Origin: Effrenium voratum
Taxonomy: Eukaryota; Sar; Dinophyceae; Suessiales; Symbiodiniaceae
Direction of reading: 5' to 3'
NCBI GenBank assembly: GCA_963377175.1
Contig: CAUJNA010003774.1
Coordinates: 310,001 to 374,000, forward strand
DNA: 64,000 bases
A program made the translations under genes and the position numbers. The notes under the pieces were generated by a model that was given only the letters and a program-made list of their open reading frames with translations, was not told the origin of the DNA and ran no database searches. Of this stretch, positions 21,700-34,900 are shown in pieces. The first letter of the stretch is position 1. Each line of letters opens with the position of its first letter.

Positions 21700-22128
21700 T
21701 TTATAGAGTAAATATATATACAACCAAACAGCTAAACATATATTACATACATACATACATATATTACATAACATTGCGTCAAATTACATTACATTACATT
21801 ATTACATCACAATACATATACATCACATTACTTACATACACACATTACATACGTTACATACATACATACATTACATTACACACATGCATACATACATACA
21901 TTACATTTATTACATTACATTACATTATTTACATTACATACATACATACATTACATTACATTACATTGCATTGCATTGCATTGCATTGTATTGTATTGCA
22001 TTACATATATACATACATACATTACATATATAATATTATACATTACATACATACATAACATACATACATACGTATATACATACCTTACATACATACATTA
22101 CATATATACATGCATACATACATACGCG
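21700..22128 (+). repeat. (TACA)n / (TTACA)n microsatellite
   Basis: About 430 bp of TACATACA, ATTACATT and TTGCA simple repeats with no coding signal. Confidence 0.95.
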
Positions 22129-22282
22129 AGAGGGAGATTAGGGAGAGAGAGGCTTGGCGGGATAAGGAGGGTAGGGGGCAGAGGGAGGGAGAGAGGACGA
22201 CAAAACCCACAAGGAAGACAGAGAGACAAAGAAGGAGAAAAGGGAAAGGACAATGTCGGCGGACTAAGCCGGAGGCTCTAAA
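22125..22282 (-). repeat. Right member of the far inverted repeat
   Basis: GA-rich DNA leads to GGACAATGTCGGCGGAC and ends GGAGGCTCTAAA, the inverse of the left member at 12063. No target-site duplication could be read in the AT-rich flanks. Confidence 0.6.
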
Positions 22283-22489
22283 ATTTTATTTTTAACTTAA
22301 ACAATAATTTTCATGCCTATATATATATATATATCTCTCTATCTCTAATATGAGCTGGAAAAACCGTATTAAAATTCTTATCCCAGGATGTTTTCATTGC
22401 AAATCCAAGCGGCGGTCTTCATAAGAGTGAAGTCCCCCAAAAACATGTCCCTTAAATGTATGAGGTCTCAGGTGTGTACACCGCTGCAA

Positions 22490-22760
22490 ATTGTTGCTGG
22501 CTACTGCTGCTGGCTATTGCTGCTGCTGCTGGCTGCTGCTGCTGCGGCTGCTGGCTGCTGGCTGCTGGCTGCTGGCTGCTGACTGCTGACTGCTGCTGCT
22601 GGCTGTTGCTGCTGGCTGCTGGCTGCTGGCTGCTGCTGCTGGCTGCTGGCTGCTGGCTGCTGGCGCTGGCTGCTGGCTGCTGGCTGCTGGCTGCTGCTGA
22701 CTGCTGGCTGCTGCTAGCTGCTGCTGGCTGCTGCTGGCTGCTGCTGCAGGCTGCTACTGA
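22490..22760 (+). repeat. (CTG)n / GCTGCTGG repeat
   Basis: About 270 bp of GCTGCT, GGCTGCT and CTGGCTGCT units. Open frames are Leu/Ala/Cys/Trp low-complexity and not treated as coding. Confidence 0.95.
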
Positions 22761-24300
22761 CTATTGCTGCAATTCATTACCAAGATCTACAAAAACAAAG
22801 AAAATGCAAACTATAAAAATGGGCCACTCCTAATCCAAGGCATCTACGACTTACATGCGACTTGCACGAAAATTTAGCAATCTTCCGGATTCTTTCGACC
22901 ATACGGATAATAATAATGATAAAGCATCACCACATCACTTGCGCTTCACTTGCGCGGCCCCATGTTTGCCTTACACGGCCACTCCTATAACACACTCCTA
23001 CCATTCAAATTACAAGCGACGGTGCAACTAATTTAATAAGTCCAAAAAACCTAAAATCATGCCTAACATTAACACATACAACGGTTTGTTTTTTCCGACT
23101 CATATCATTAAATCCAATTATAATCCAACAACTACAAACACCAATTTTATTATACTTCCCCATATCAATTATGCGAGTATAATGCAATTTCCTATAGACA
23201 ATTATATAAATTTCTTCTCCTCCAAAAGTTTAACGATATATCCAAGTAATTTTATAATCACTTATCCAAGTCAATAATTACCATATAATTCCTATATATT
23301 CAATTATTCAAAGGACCAAGAAAAATTGGTTAACCTTTAGAGACCATAATCAAAAACACAACAAACAAGCAACAACCAAACGGGTAAAAGGTCGTCTTTG
23401 GGCAAGTAAGCAAGTAAGTAGTATTCTTGACATAGATGTATATTGTTTTTGTGGCAAACGACATCATCTGAGAGATCTCTGGCTTTTGGCAGAAAATATT
23501 GCACGACGTAGTCAGCCGGCTCTGGGGCCTTTATTGGCGAAACTCTCCTTTCAAAGGCGAGCGCGCGCCGCTGATGGGTGGCCCAGGGCCGGATTTGCAG
23601 CTTCCGTGCGGCAAAGCCGCTTTTCAGAAGCTGACTCGCGCAATTGAGGCGATATTTCAGGAAAAACGTCGTGTTAAAACCGATTTGCCCGAGTGCCTAT
23701 TTGGAGTGGCACCCTGGGCCTGCAGGCTACATAGTTCGTCCCATGAAGCCTATGCAGCGCAAGATTGGTTCTGGACGCTTCACAAAGCCAAGCGGTGCGG
23801 GCGCCGGCGTCTGCGTCGTCGAGAGCGGCGCAATAGCCGAAATTGTATCAACTTAGCAGCCAGTGAGCGGCTGACAGGAACAGGAAATTATACACAACAG
23901 GAAATGAAAACGACAAGTATTGAAATGAACAGTTTGATTGAACGAAAAATCTACACAGGAAAAGGGTGTTGTTTCCGCGGCTTGCTGTTCTGCCGATGTT
24001 CAACCGTCGATCCTGACTGTCAGCATTCTTCGGCTACTCATTTGAGGTTTGAGCGTGTCTTCCCTGTTGGAAAACAAGTCAGTGTGCCCCGACCCGTGTT
24101 TGGCAACTTGCTGGACCGGCTGAACACCCCTCAGACAGCCGCAGCATGCACTAACCGCCAGTCTGTCAGGCCCGGTTGCGTGACGTTTTCTAGGTGTTCC
24201 ATTAGAGAGGTTAGATCTTTTTTGTCTATTTCAGTGGGGGAACCCTCCCAACCAAAAAAGTTGGTCAAAGGAGTCCAAAAAAAGAAACGGTAAAAGGCAC
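22761..24300. other. AT-rich then mixed DNA, no gene recognised
   Basis: 22761-23420 is AT-rich without coding signal. A 264-codon plus-strand frame (23499-24293) has no recognisable domain, and its end overlaps a 'ggggaaccctcccaaccaaaaaagttgg' stretch that resembles the flanks of the dispersed repeats at 2150 and 3140. Confidence 0.4.
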
Positions 24301-24329
24301 CTATCTGGGGGGGCCTAGTGTTGCGACTT

Positions 24330-25290
24330 GCGCATTTCTGCACGGCACCTGCGTCAGAAACGCCATAACTTTTTCCCCAGGCCGAGCCGCAAAGTGCAAG
24401 CCATCGCTGGTCTGCATCACCTCCCCCCGGCCGCTGATGGCGCCCGAAGTCCAGCTCACCTGCGCAAGGCCTTTGCATAGTGGGTTTTGGGGAAAACAAA
24501 TGGCCCTGGCAAATGGAATGAAACCCACCTAAACCAGCGCCGTCTGTCTCTAGCCAAAATAGCTGAAAAAGGACACCTGTGGGCCGTTGGTCAGACCAAG
24601 CTAGTCTTCAAGCCTTCAGGCAATCCAACTTTGAAGGGCCACTTCTATCCCCTTCAAGCACTTGCGCCCCCAAACAAGGGAATCAACCTCGCCTCCACAT
24701 TCCCGAAGCTGAACGCCATCTTGCAAATCTGCCCCTGCATGTGGCTCTCCTTCGCTTTCTGCATCATCTCCTCAGGGGTGCGTGGTGCCCCACTTGCAGA
24801 CTCAGGCACCTCCCGCAGTGCCCTTTGTAAACTCCAGCTTTCTCGAACTCGGCAACAGCCAGGTGTCAGAAATGCTTCAGTGCCTGGGTGATGGATAGGG
24901 CTTCCCAGAACCCATGCTGAGTTTTCATGTGCCCTTTGCCAGTTTTCAGGCGCACTTGTTTGCAAATCCTTTTTGGGTTTTGTGCTCGAGGCACCACATG
25001 CCTGCGCTTCTTGTGGTCAGCAGGCCCATGTCAAAGTCAAAAGGACCATGTTGATTTCCCGGTGGACTGCCAATCTGTCCCAAACGCTGGAGGGGGCTCC
25101 CAACAGATCTGTCCGATCTGTCCATTTACAGCGACATCTTGCATGCAACTGGGCGGAGCATTGGTAGTGTCCTCCAGGCCCTGCATGCTGTTGGCCGGGA
25201 CGATCTCTGAAAGGCCCCGACCAGCCAAGAAGCCAACCTCAACGGAGGCAGCAGTGACCACCATCTCTGACATGTCGATCTCCAGCCAGG
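24330..25290 (-). CDS. Hypothetical gene, minus-strand exon segments
   Basis: Three minus-strand pieces have a soluble-protein composition and AG|G-type starts. The first, near 25273-25040, has MSEMVVTAASVEVGFLAGRG and VNGQIGQICWEPPPAFGTDW. The second, near 24840-24660, has PRTPEEMMQKAKESHMQG. The third, near 24465-24320, has SWTSGAISGRGEVMQTSDG and FLTQVPCRN. They may be consecutive exons of one gene oriented like its neighbours. No family was recognised and no function is proposed. Confidence 0.35.
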
Positions 25291-26322
25291 ATAACTGGGC
25301 AATGCGTTGAAGTTCAAGTCTCTTGCGAGATGTAGTTGGAATGAAAATAAGAGGCGTAAGCTCTAGTGATGAGCAAAAGTGATCAAGCTTTGCTCCCTTA
25401 GGCCTGGAAATGGTCCCGAGATTTGCTTCAGGGTAGCAAACCTTACTTCATCCCGGTGCCTAAATTTCAGCCCTGTCAGAACAGGACAGGACTCGTAAAC
25501 ACAAAAGGGCATGTGGAGACGAGGAGTCCCGGAGTGAGGAGTGAGGCCCTTCGAGTCTGGCCAAGTCCAGCTACACATGATGCAAGACACAAGGGCTTGC
25601 CTGGTCCCTTGAAGGACCGGAGTGCACCAAGAGAACGCGATGTCGGTAACAGCTAGGGCTGCTCTTGATCAGGGGTCAGCGCTGCTTAGGTTCCATTTTG
25701 GTTTGACTGCGTTTCTTTGACGCCGCATCAGCCATGCTTGAGGCCCCGCGCTCTCTCCCGCTGACTTTCTGACACCTGTGTGTTGCAGCCTAGTTGAACG
25801 AAGCAACTTTCTTAAGTTGGGATTGCGCGAAGGAAAATATTTTGCGCCCATGCCTTCAGCGCATCCCCATTCAAGGTAGCTAACGTGATAGACGCCGGTC
25901 TCAGACTGATTGGGGGGCACACTTCCTGAAGAAGCAATTTCGTCTCAAATTGCAAAACTCGATATTCCTTTGTTCGCGTTGCAACGCCAACGTGCCCACT
26001 AAGTTTTTGCACGCATAGCCCCCAGCAAGCTTAATCACTCGCTCCATGGGAACCCTGTCTACATGGGCAGATAGCAGCTGAGAATCAGCTGAACCTATGG
26101 GTCAAAAGTTGGAGCCTCAGCGTCAAAAGCTGTCAAGTCGAGTCACAGGCTCTGTCACAGCTGTCTGTCACAACAAGCTCTGTCACAGGTCGGATGCTAC
26201 TTAAAATCCAACCACCCCAAACCTGCCGGCTGATCATTGTGCAGCAGCTCTTCTTGACCCGGCCACTCCCAAGCCCCAACTAGTCATTAGAGCTCAAAGG
26301 GAGCAAATAATCAATCTGATTT

Positions 26323-28160
26323 TCACTTCTTGGGAAAACCGGCGTGCATCCGTGCCTGGTCTTCGACCTCCGGCAGAAGCGCGCCAAATGAATGACTTTG
26401 ACTGGTTCGAGAGGGTCTGTGGCTTGGCTGAACCGGCAAGATGAAGGAATCCTCGGCGGATCCATCATTGTAAGGCTGGCTGTCAAGTGAAGGGCTTGCC
26501 AAAGCATCCTGATCGGTAAAGTCCCGCAGTCCAATCCTGACTGACAGCGACAGCATTGTTATCTATTAGCACTAACCAAACAACTCACGAGAGCAGCCCA
26601 CCCCGAGGCTGCAATACCTTTAGGGCTCAGGAAGCGTCAAGATGCTGCTTGGCAATGGGCCCACAAGTGTGCAACATCGCAAGGCTGCAGAAAGACTCGA
26701 TGCAAGCTGAGGTGCAAGTGGGAAAGATGTCCATCCCACTTTGTGTAACTCACCTGGAAAACTTCGGTCCGGAATTTGCTGGAGCAGCTGTCCACCATTC
26801 GTGTATGAAATACGTGTACTCGAAACGGCTCAGAGCAGGAAGCTCGCTGCATCATCATGGCGGCTTGTTCGGCATCGCTCGGTGGCATGAAGTCTGTAAA
26901 ACGCGTGCCTTTCAGCGAAGTACCCTGGCCATTCCGTAGCAGACATGCTGCCAGTTCTGGAGAGTGTGAAGCAAGGCGCATCTCCGAGTCAAGCTCTAGG
27001 ACCGCGTCGCAAGTTAAACTCAACAGCGCAGATGCTGCGCGCAAATCCGTTTCCATCTTGCCACATCTTACGCCCTGCTCCACCCTCGTCCTCAAAAGTG
27101 ACTTTGCGCAAGGCGATGCAGCGACAGCTAAGGCGCAACCGATGAGCTCAAAAGAAAACACCAAGATGGATATGTCGACGTCTCCCAGCTCCACCCGCTG
27201 CAGACAAATGCGAGACCACACCAAGGGGGAGAGGCACAAATTCAGAACCACCGCCAACGGTGTCGAGGATGCAATGAACATTGAGGCCGGCAAACGGACA
27301 AATGCAAATGACATCAGCCAAAATATTGGCAAAAGATATGAAGGCACTGCCAAAGGTGATGTCACGGCCGCAGTCTGCAGCATGCACAGGCAATACCATA
27401 TGTTCAATGTCCTGCATGGTTTGATCCGTATAGTTCTTGCCCAACAGAGTTGGTCTGCCATAGGGTGTTCAGGAGTGGTCTCTGCCCCGTGCTCTCACTA
27501 CGTTTTGGCTCAACAAGGAAGTCAAAGGCAAGAATCACTCTCTCCAGCCTGGTGGTGAGCAAGCTATCGAAAAGAGCGCCCATTGTCAGAGCCGCTGCAG
27601 AAATCATTGTTGCCCAGGGGATCATAGCTGGAAGCCACCTATGCATAGGCTCTCAAAGGCAATGCGCAAGCTGGCTTCAATTGAACCCCTTGCCAGTGCA
27701 TTAGATACTGACCGCGACACAGCCCTCATGCAAACCCGCAGGCCTTGGCTGGTCAAAGACGATCTTCCACTGAATGGTGATGGTTATCAACCAGAACATG
27801 ATCGCATAACCGCGAACAAAATATCTGGCGATTCTCAGCTGGGTATGTGCCACTTCCTGACATGCAGCCAAACTCAAAAACGTACAACCCAAACTCTCAA
27901 ACCAGCAAACATGCACAGCGTAGGTCCTCCGAAACCATCTTCTCCTCGTCGGTCAAGTCTTTCTGAACGCAGGCCTTGAACTTACAAAGTCTAAATATAC
28001 GTGTCAACTGGGGCAGCTGTTGCCGGAGATTCTGGCAAAGCCTCAGCAGCCTGTCAACTCGTGCGAACATCCAAAGGAGACGCAGTACGCAACCTGTTTC
28101 TACGATGACTGTGATCACCATGAAGTTGTCGGACACATCCACATCCTCCAAAAGGCTCAT
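26323..28160 (-). CDS. Multi-TM protein with PAS-like domain
   Basis: Minus-strand exons in order: about 28160-27897 (TM segment with VIVETGCVLRLLWMFARVDR); 27890-27700 (YAIMFWLITITIQW); 27630-27480 (MISAAALTMGALFDSLL); 27440-26760 (two or more TM segments, then the PAS-like part); and 26556-26323 (IGLRDFTDQDALASP, ending HAGFPKK-stop). The PAS-like part has DAVLELDSEMRLASHSPELA and TRFTDFMPPSDAEQA, the order of a PAS fold. The layout of several N-terminal TM segments followed by a cytoplasmic PAS sensor is a common type in dinoflagellates as I recall. No catalytic output domain is visible. It is probably a membrane sensor or scaffold; ligand and partners are unknown. Exon borders are approximate. 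Confidence 0.55.
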
Positions 28161-28246
28161 GGCGAGCGCCGCGGGCTAGCGCAGGCTTCCCCGTCTGAGC
28201 ACTGCGCCGTCGAATGGCAAATGAGAAAACAACTCATGCGATCGGG

Positions 28247-28296
28247 ACTAAAACCTGCGGTCCCCTGGTGGTTCAATTTTGACACACACCTGTGTC
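28247..28296 (+). repeat. MITE-like repeat family A, partial copy
   Basis: 'gggactaaaacctgcggtcccctggtggttcaattttgaca' matches the right half of the copies at 2827 and 30797. The left half is missing. Confidence 0.6.
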
Positions 28297-28904
28297 AGGT
28301 GCTGGAGGCCCTGGCATCACTCAGTCCATTTTGCCATCACGCGTGCAAGGTTTGCAGCCGCAGGCCCTGGGCAAAGGCTAGACATGTCAGCTCTGCGGAC
28401 CCTCAAACCTTGCAGCTCTTTCACCAGGGTCAGTGCGGGCCGAATGAGTTCAATGAGCCGACTTGACCAAACTTCTGGCTTGGAGAGAAGCCTAGAAAGC
28501 ACACTATCTTGAGATAGTCATCCAAACAAACTCAAAGACTTACACATACGAGTGCGCTTTTTTGCCCAAAAAGGTGTCCCCTAATTGGCCGGCTTCCTCT
28601 TTCCGCCGAGAAGCAAGGAATTCCGCCCTTCTGGAAAAAAACACCTAATATGGTAATTATGTATCCAAGAACACCCATATGATATGTATCCCACCGGCTC
28701 CCCCAAAATGGAGTGGCTTTCCTCTTCCGCTCTAAAAATAAACACCCAAAAAACATCCAACACATCGCCAAAAAAACCCAAAAACCATACCAACAAACCA
28801 AAACAACATCACAAAAAAAAAAAACAAAAACATCCAAATAAACAAAAAACAACACAAAACCACCTCCCAAAACCGCCAACCCCCCCCCCCAAAACCCCTC
28901 CCGC

Positions 28905-31900
28905 CTGGAGCAGCTGCTTGGCGCTGGTGCGTTGCTCGGGGGGGAACACGAAGCACAGCTCTGCCAAACGCTGCACCTCCAGACCTGGAAAACTCGGAGT
29001 GTTCCTATCAGAAACATGGCTTTCTGCTTTTGATTGTATTTGATTCATGGCTTTCTGTTTTTTATGGCTTGCCATAAGTTTTCTATGGGATTGTGGGAAT
29101 CTGACATGGATGGCTTTCTGGGGTTTTCCTATGGGATTTATGGCTTTCTAGGGTTTTCCTATGAGATTCATGGCTTTCTGCGGATTTCCTTATGGCATGG
29201 ATGGCTTTCCATGAGTTTTCCTTATAAGATTCATCGCTTTCTGGGGTTTTTGTATGGGATTTATGGCTTTCTGGGGTTTTCATATGGGAATCATGGCTTT
29301 CTGGGGTTTTCCTATGGGATTCATGCTTTCTGCGGATTTCCTCATGACAATCATGGCATGCTTTCTGCGGATTTCCTCATGACAATCCTGGCTTGCTGGG
29401 GTTTTCCTTTTGGGATTTATCGCTTTCTAGGGTTTTCTATGGGAATCATGGCTTTCCATGCGTTTTTGTATGGGATTCATGGCTTTCTGGGGTTTTCCTT
29501 GTGACATTCATGGCTTTCTGGGGTTTTCCTATGGGATTCAGTGCTTTCTGCGGATTTCCTATGGCTTTCTGGGATGATTCATGGCTTTTTTTGTGGTTTC
29601 CTGTGAGATTCATGGCTTTCTGGGGTTTCCTATGGGATTCATGGCTTTCTGGGGTTTTCCTACGGGATTTTTGGCTTTCTGGGGTTTTCCTACTATGGGA
29701 ATTCATGGCTTTCTGCAGTTTTCCTATGGGATTCAGTCTTCTTATGGGAAACTCAGGAAAAGCCGGAGATGTTCATGTCACAGGAAGCTTCTCTGCACAT
29801 GCAGTCGCAAACTGAAACTCAACTAAAAAACTGAAATTTGGTTGCCTACTACGTACTTAGTTTCCAGATTTTGGAAGCCTACCTGCTCGCATCCCAGTTT
29901 TCTGATGAAGCATGCTTAGTTTGGGAGTAGCAACTGTGCCCTCGTGCAAAAACAGCGCCGCGCTGACAGCCCTCTCTTCGAGCACATCAAATGCGCAAGT
30001 CAGTTCAAAACAAAAAGCAAAACAAAAAAAACGAACGTCTTGAGGCTCGCGCTGACCCCATGCCTGAGCGCCATGCTTAGAATGCACCGAGTCAAGCTAT
30101 TGGCATTCGATAAGAACTGCACCACTTCGTGAAAGGAAGCTGCTTCTCCACAAGGGTCTTCCTTGGAGAAGCCGACTCTCTCCAGTCATGCAAGTGGCAT
30201 GCGTCAATAGGGGGGACCCCCCCCAAACTGTACATCCAACATTGGTAGAACTGGTACATCCAGTAGCCCTGCCTGGCAACTCCCGGGACAACACCCCAAA
30301 CTGTAGTTTCCCGCTGCTTTTCCTTAAGCACCCCGAAATTGCTACTGGTACATCTACACAACTTCCAGTAGCCTTGCCTGGCAACCCACGCGACAAACAC
30401 CCCCGCGACAACACCCGTCGATGGGTTTTCTCCGGGTCTCGTCATCACCTGCTGGATGGAGGTGCACTCCTCGTGGGGCAGCCTGCTGGAAATGATCTCC
30501 ACCATGAGGCAGCCCAAGGCCCAAACGTCCACCTGACTTCGACCAAGGCCTTCGCACTGCACATGCTGCCGCCTTGGCTTTGCGCCCTTGAAGCCCATGG
30601 CCAAAAAAATCCGTGTTAACAGTTTGTTCTTTAAGCCCATGGCAAACAAATCCGCGTTAACAGTTGTCTGTTTTTTTTGTGGGGGGGCAGCTTCAGCAAG
30701 GTTACAACTGCAACTGTCGCAACCTTCTCCGTGATCTTCCCTCGCGAGTCGAAGAGCTCTGGAGCCATGTACCTGCACAGCTTGGGAATCATTTGAGTGT
30801 GAGTCAAAAATAGGTACCCAAAATGGGGCCCTGGCAAATGGAAACATGGACTAAAATCTGCGGTCCCCTGGTGGTTTGATTTTGACCCATACCCGTTTTG
30901 TTCGATGGCTCATGGCCTTGGTGATCCGCCCTCGTTGTCTCTGCGGCCTCGGAGCCGCGAATTCTTCTTTCCATCTGGAGGGAAGCCTCCAAACTCGGTT
31001 GCTTTCTGCTCCCCTGCTAAAAGTTTAACTTTAGTGGTTCAAATGGAAAACCCATTTGTTGGCGAAAAGTTAAAGTCCTAACATCCAGGCAAAATGCACC
31101 AAAGCAAAGATTCCCGGAGAGTTGTCTTTACTCGCAAGCAACTTGAGGTCTGACTTTCAGGCTGAGGACAGGGCTGATGTGGGTCTTCTCCATGGACTGA
31201 CACATACATACACCCATGACAGCACAGCCCCAAACACGATTGACCAAGGCTTTCATTCACCCTGGTTTTCCTTCGTCGCGATTTGCACCTGTTTGGGCAA
31301 CCAGCCGGCAAATTCGATCTTGCCTGAGTCAGCCCAAAGTCGCAAAGCTTGGCATTGAGGTCGTCGTCCATGATGACCTCCCATCCGCCGCCAAGCAACG
31401 GTGCAAGCCTTTGGCACATCCAAGCTCGCCACATTCATGCTCTTCAGGTCGCGGTGAACAAAGGGCGGCGACTTGCTGTGAAGAAAGCTCACCTGAGATA
31501 AGCCGTGGTCAGAACTTCAGAAAAGCTACGTACATCTCCCACTTGCCGCATCACCACCAAAACTGCACATTTGGGCGCATCCCCCCCACGAGGTACAATG
31601 CTTCACGGCATTCTAGTCCTGGCTGTCTTGCGGCATTTTGTCTCGCGTATTGCAGCCCAACAAGAGCTGTTGCACAAAGGGGCAAGCATTTTGTCCAATC
31701 CATCGCAGAGAAAGCGCAGCCGAGCAGCACCTTCCGAGACCTAGAAAGCAAGGACAGTCGGTCATGCTCTTACAAGACATGTTGGTGTCTGATGTGATTG
31801 ATGTTGAAGCTTCGCTCTCTTTGGCCAACTCTCAAGATCAACCACCCCCTTCCTTTTTTTTTGCGCGGCTTTTCTGCCAAAGGGGTGGGGGTAGCACCTT

Positions 31901-34900
31901 TTGCTGTTTTTGCAAACGGGGCGGGGGGGTCCCGGTACCCGGGAGGGGGCCTTCTGGACCTTCTGGGCCAAAAGGCGTCTCCGGCCTGCGTGGCGATCTT
32001 GAAGCGCTTCTCCTGCTCCAGCTTCAGCCTGGGATCAATCTGCGTGCGCGGTTTGGACACTGCATCCCCCCTGCTGTAGGGGGGAGGGGGGTGGGGCCCC
32101 CAATTCCATTTATCTAGTCTTCCCAACAAAATGGAAAATCCAGAGATGGATTTCCAGGGTCACCCCCTCCCACAATTCCATTGCTAAGGGGGTGGGGATG
32201 TCACTGCGGAGGGCTTGACGCTGTGGCTTCCGAGAAAATGACTTGTAAACCTGGCGTGGCTGGCGGGCAACAACGGCCCCGAAAGACTTTTCCAAGCCTT
32301 CCAAATAGCACTCCGCGTAAATGTGTTCACACTGCGGCTGGATATTCCCCAAGTCGTGTCATCACAGCAAAGCTCAGCTCGCACGCAAGGATTTCTACTC
32401 GACTGTCTGCGCCTGTTGCCAGCTGCTGCAAGTCAGCAGAACACGTACCGTACCGAATGGCACCAGGATTGTCCCTGCTTGTGCCTTGCAGTGAGTGCGG
32501 GTTGGCCCACGAATTTAGCCAGCGCCTGGGCCGTAAAGGCCCAAGACCACAATGCCCAAAGCCAGAGTTGTAGCTCCTGAACGATGCAATGCGGGCTATC
32601 CGAAAGGCAAGCCGGATATGGCTTTGCCAATGCAAGCAATCCAGTGAGCAACTAAGGACACACAGACTGAACCCCGCCCCCAAATTAACGACAGCAAGTG
32701 CTCAAACCATCTGCCGGCGCTCCTGACCAAAAGACTCCCACAGATGGTCCGACGATCTCTTTGAACGCATAGATGCCCCAAAGACCGCCGAAGAACAAGG
32801 CGCACTGCAGGATCGGATAGGCCACACCATACGGCAATGAGTAGGGTGGACTCTGCGCGATGACGGAGCAAACGTTGCCGGAGTTCCAGATCAAACCACT
32901 TGCCAAGCCGGCCAAAATCTGGTCGGTTTTAAGCCGTGGCCAAGACTGCTGCTTCTGGATTACCTTCCAGTACCTGAAGCAAAACATGACGTGTGCCCAG
33001 AGGTACCTGAAGCAAAACACAACGTGTGCCCAGAGGTGAGGTTGGGCAAACCTTTTCAATCTGCCATCCCCTCGCCTGGCACGTGCGCCGTCCCAGCCGC
33101 AATACAGTTTTCAAACCAAGCACTTTGAGCCTGACACTTAGTGAGGGCCGCAGTGATATGGCTAACGGACGCTAAGAAAACTAGTTCAAATATCCTTGTT
33201 TGAACCATGCGCTGTACTGCAGGCAAATTTCAAATGTACCTGTTTCAACTCTTCGCGAGGCTCGGGGGATTTTCGTACGTATCCCATGTATATGAGCCAT
33301 GTTGCGCAGTGGTCACTATGATGCCCGCCACCAATGCTCCAACGCCAAACGAGGGCACAGCTGCAAGACCAGCGATTTCTGGCGGGATGAATTTGAAGGG
33401 CACCTCAGGCAAGCAAGCAAAAACTTTTCCTTCGGATGATGCCCTGCAAAAGGATAGGTTCCGAGGCAAACAAGCCATTGACAAACTGCCGCATTGCAGC
33501 GCTTTCAGGGTCGACTCTTTGGTGTGAACCTGGCATGCGCATTCTGCCATTGCAGAACATGTGCATGTCAGCCAACAGCTCTCCGCTGACAGCTGATCGG
33601 CAACCAAGCTGCCAGCACAGAGCCGCCGAACAAACCCACAGCCAAAGCTGACGTAATGCCAGCAGCACGGTCCTTACTGAACTGAGAGTTCCAATTTAAG
33701 GAAAAAGGGCTGAAGCACTTGACACCATCTTAGGAAATAGAAATAGCTGAAACAGAATCAAACGAGCCAATGAGGCACATGCCGCTGCTTCAACTCAGAT
33801 GCTACCTGTAGAATAACCACAGCGACATATGCCACATATCATTTGGACACTCCTTTTATCGAACAGACGTGAGATGAAGGGACAACCGAACAAGCGGGGA
33901 TCCGGAGGGAGCGGGGATATGGGGGGATTTTCCTTGGCGCCATTTCCCATATCAAACTTAGTCACGTATCCCTGGTTCCCCCTGTAACCCTGCTAGTTGG
34001 TTTCCCTGAGTGAAGAAGGGACCAACGAGCCAAGCTGCGCTCCCAGAGCCGGCCTCGGATGTCTCAGACTCGGAGCCGGCTCCAGTGAAGCGCTGGGCGA
34101 TTGTGTCACAATTCACGATGATCAGGGCACCTGGCGCTTTGGCCGAACGAACCGTGTACCCCCCACCAGCTAGCATGGAAGTGCAGAGACTTCTTGGAAA
34201 GGGCCTTTTTTTGCACTTCCATGTTAGTTGGTGGGTAATGAGCTGTGACTTTGGGGTAAATGGCTGTCCTGGCTGGAAGTTGAAGGCACATGCGCCAACT
34301 TTCCAACACACTCACATGACTCCTTTTTCCCCCTCTCAGAACCTGTTTCAAGAACTTGCCTGCGATGAGCAGTGCCAAGGCTGCCAGTGTGGCAGGAAGG
34401 CTTCCCAGTGGCGCAGCCACCTCTGCAGGCCCAATGGCGCCCCATGCGAAGGACACCAAGATGGCCGAGCAGGACCAAACCGCCTGCGCGGTGGCTAGGC
34501 CCGCACGAGGCATTGCCACGAAACTGAAAAGCCCCGCGAAGACAAAGAGGACGCCGCCGGTGGCACCAGCAGCGGTGAAAACGAAGGGCAGGTTGAAAAG
34601 GAAGGGAATGAGCATTGAAGATAGAAACACACCCAGGCAGACGATGCCATTGAACAGTACTGGGTCCAATGGAGTCCCTTTCGGCAGCCGCTGGCAGGCT
34701 GGGAAGGATCCGTTGAAGAAGGATGACAGAGCCGCCAAGCCAAACGCTGCCACCTGGGATTCACCGACTGCCTGCAAGCGCTTTGATCGCTTGCTTGCAG
34801 TCTGCTGCAGCAGACACAAGCCCGTACCATCGCACAGAGACGGCCTGGGCCGCATACTTTGAGTAGGAGGCTGCGACTCAGGGATGGCGCCATGCGCCAC

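Noticed and set aside
22456..22833. 125-codon Leu/Ala/Trp/Cys-rich frame resembling a membrane protein
   Set aside because: It is the translation of a GCTGCTGG repeat.
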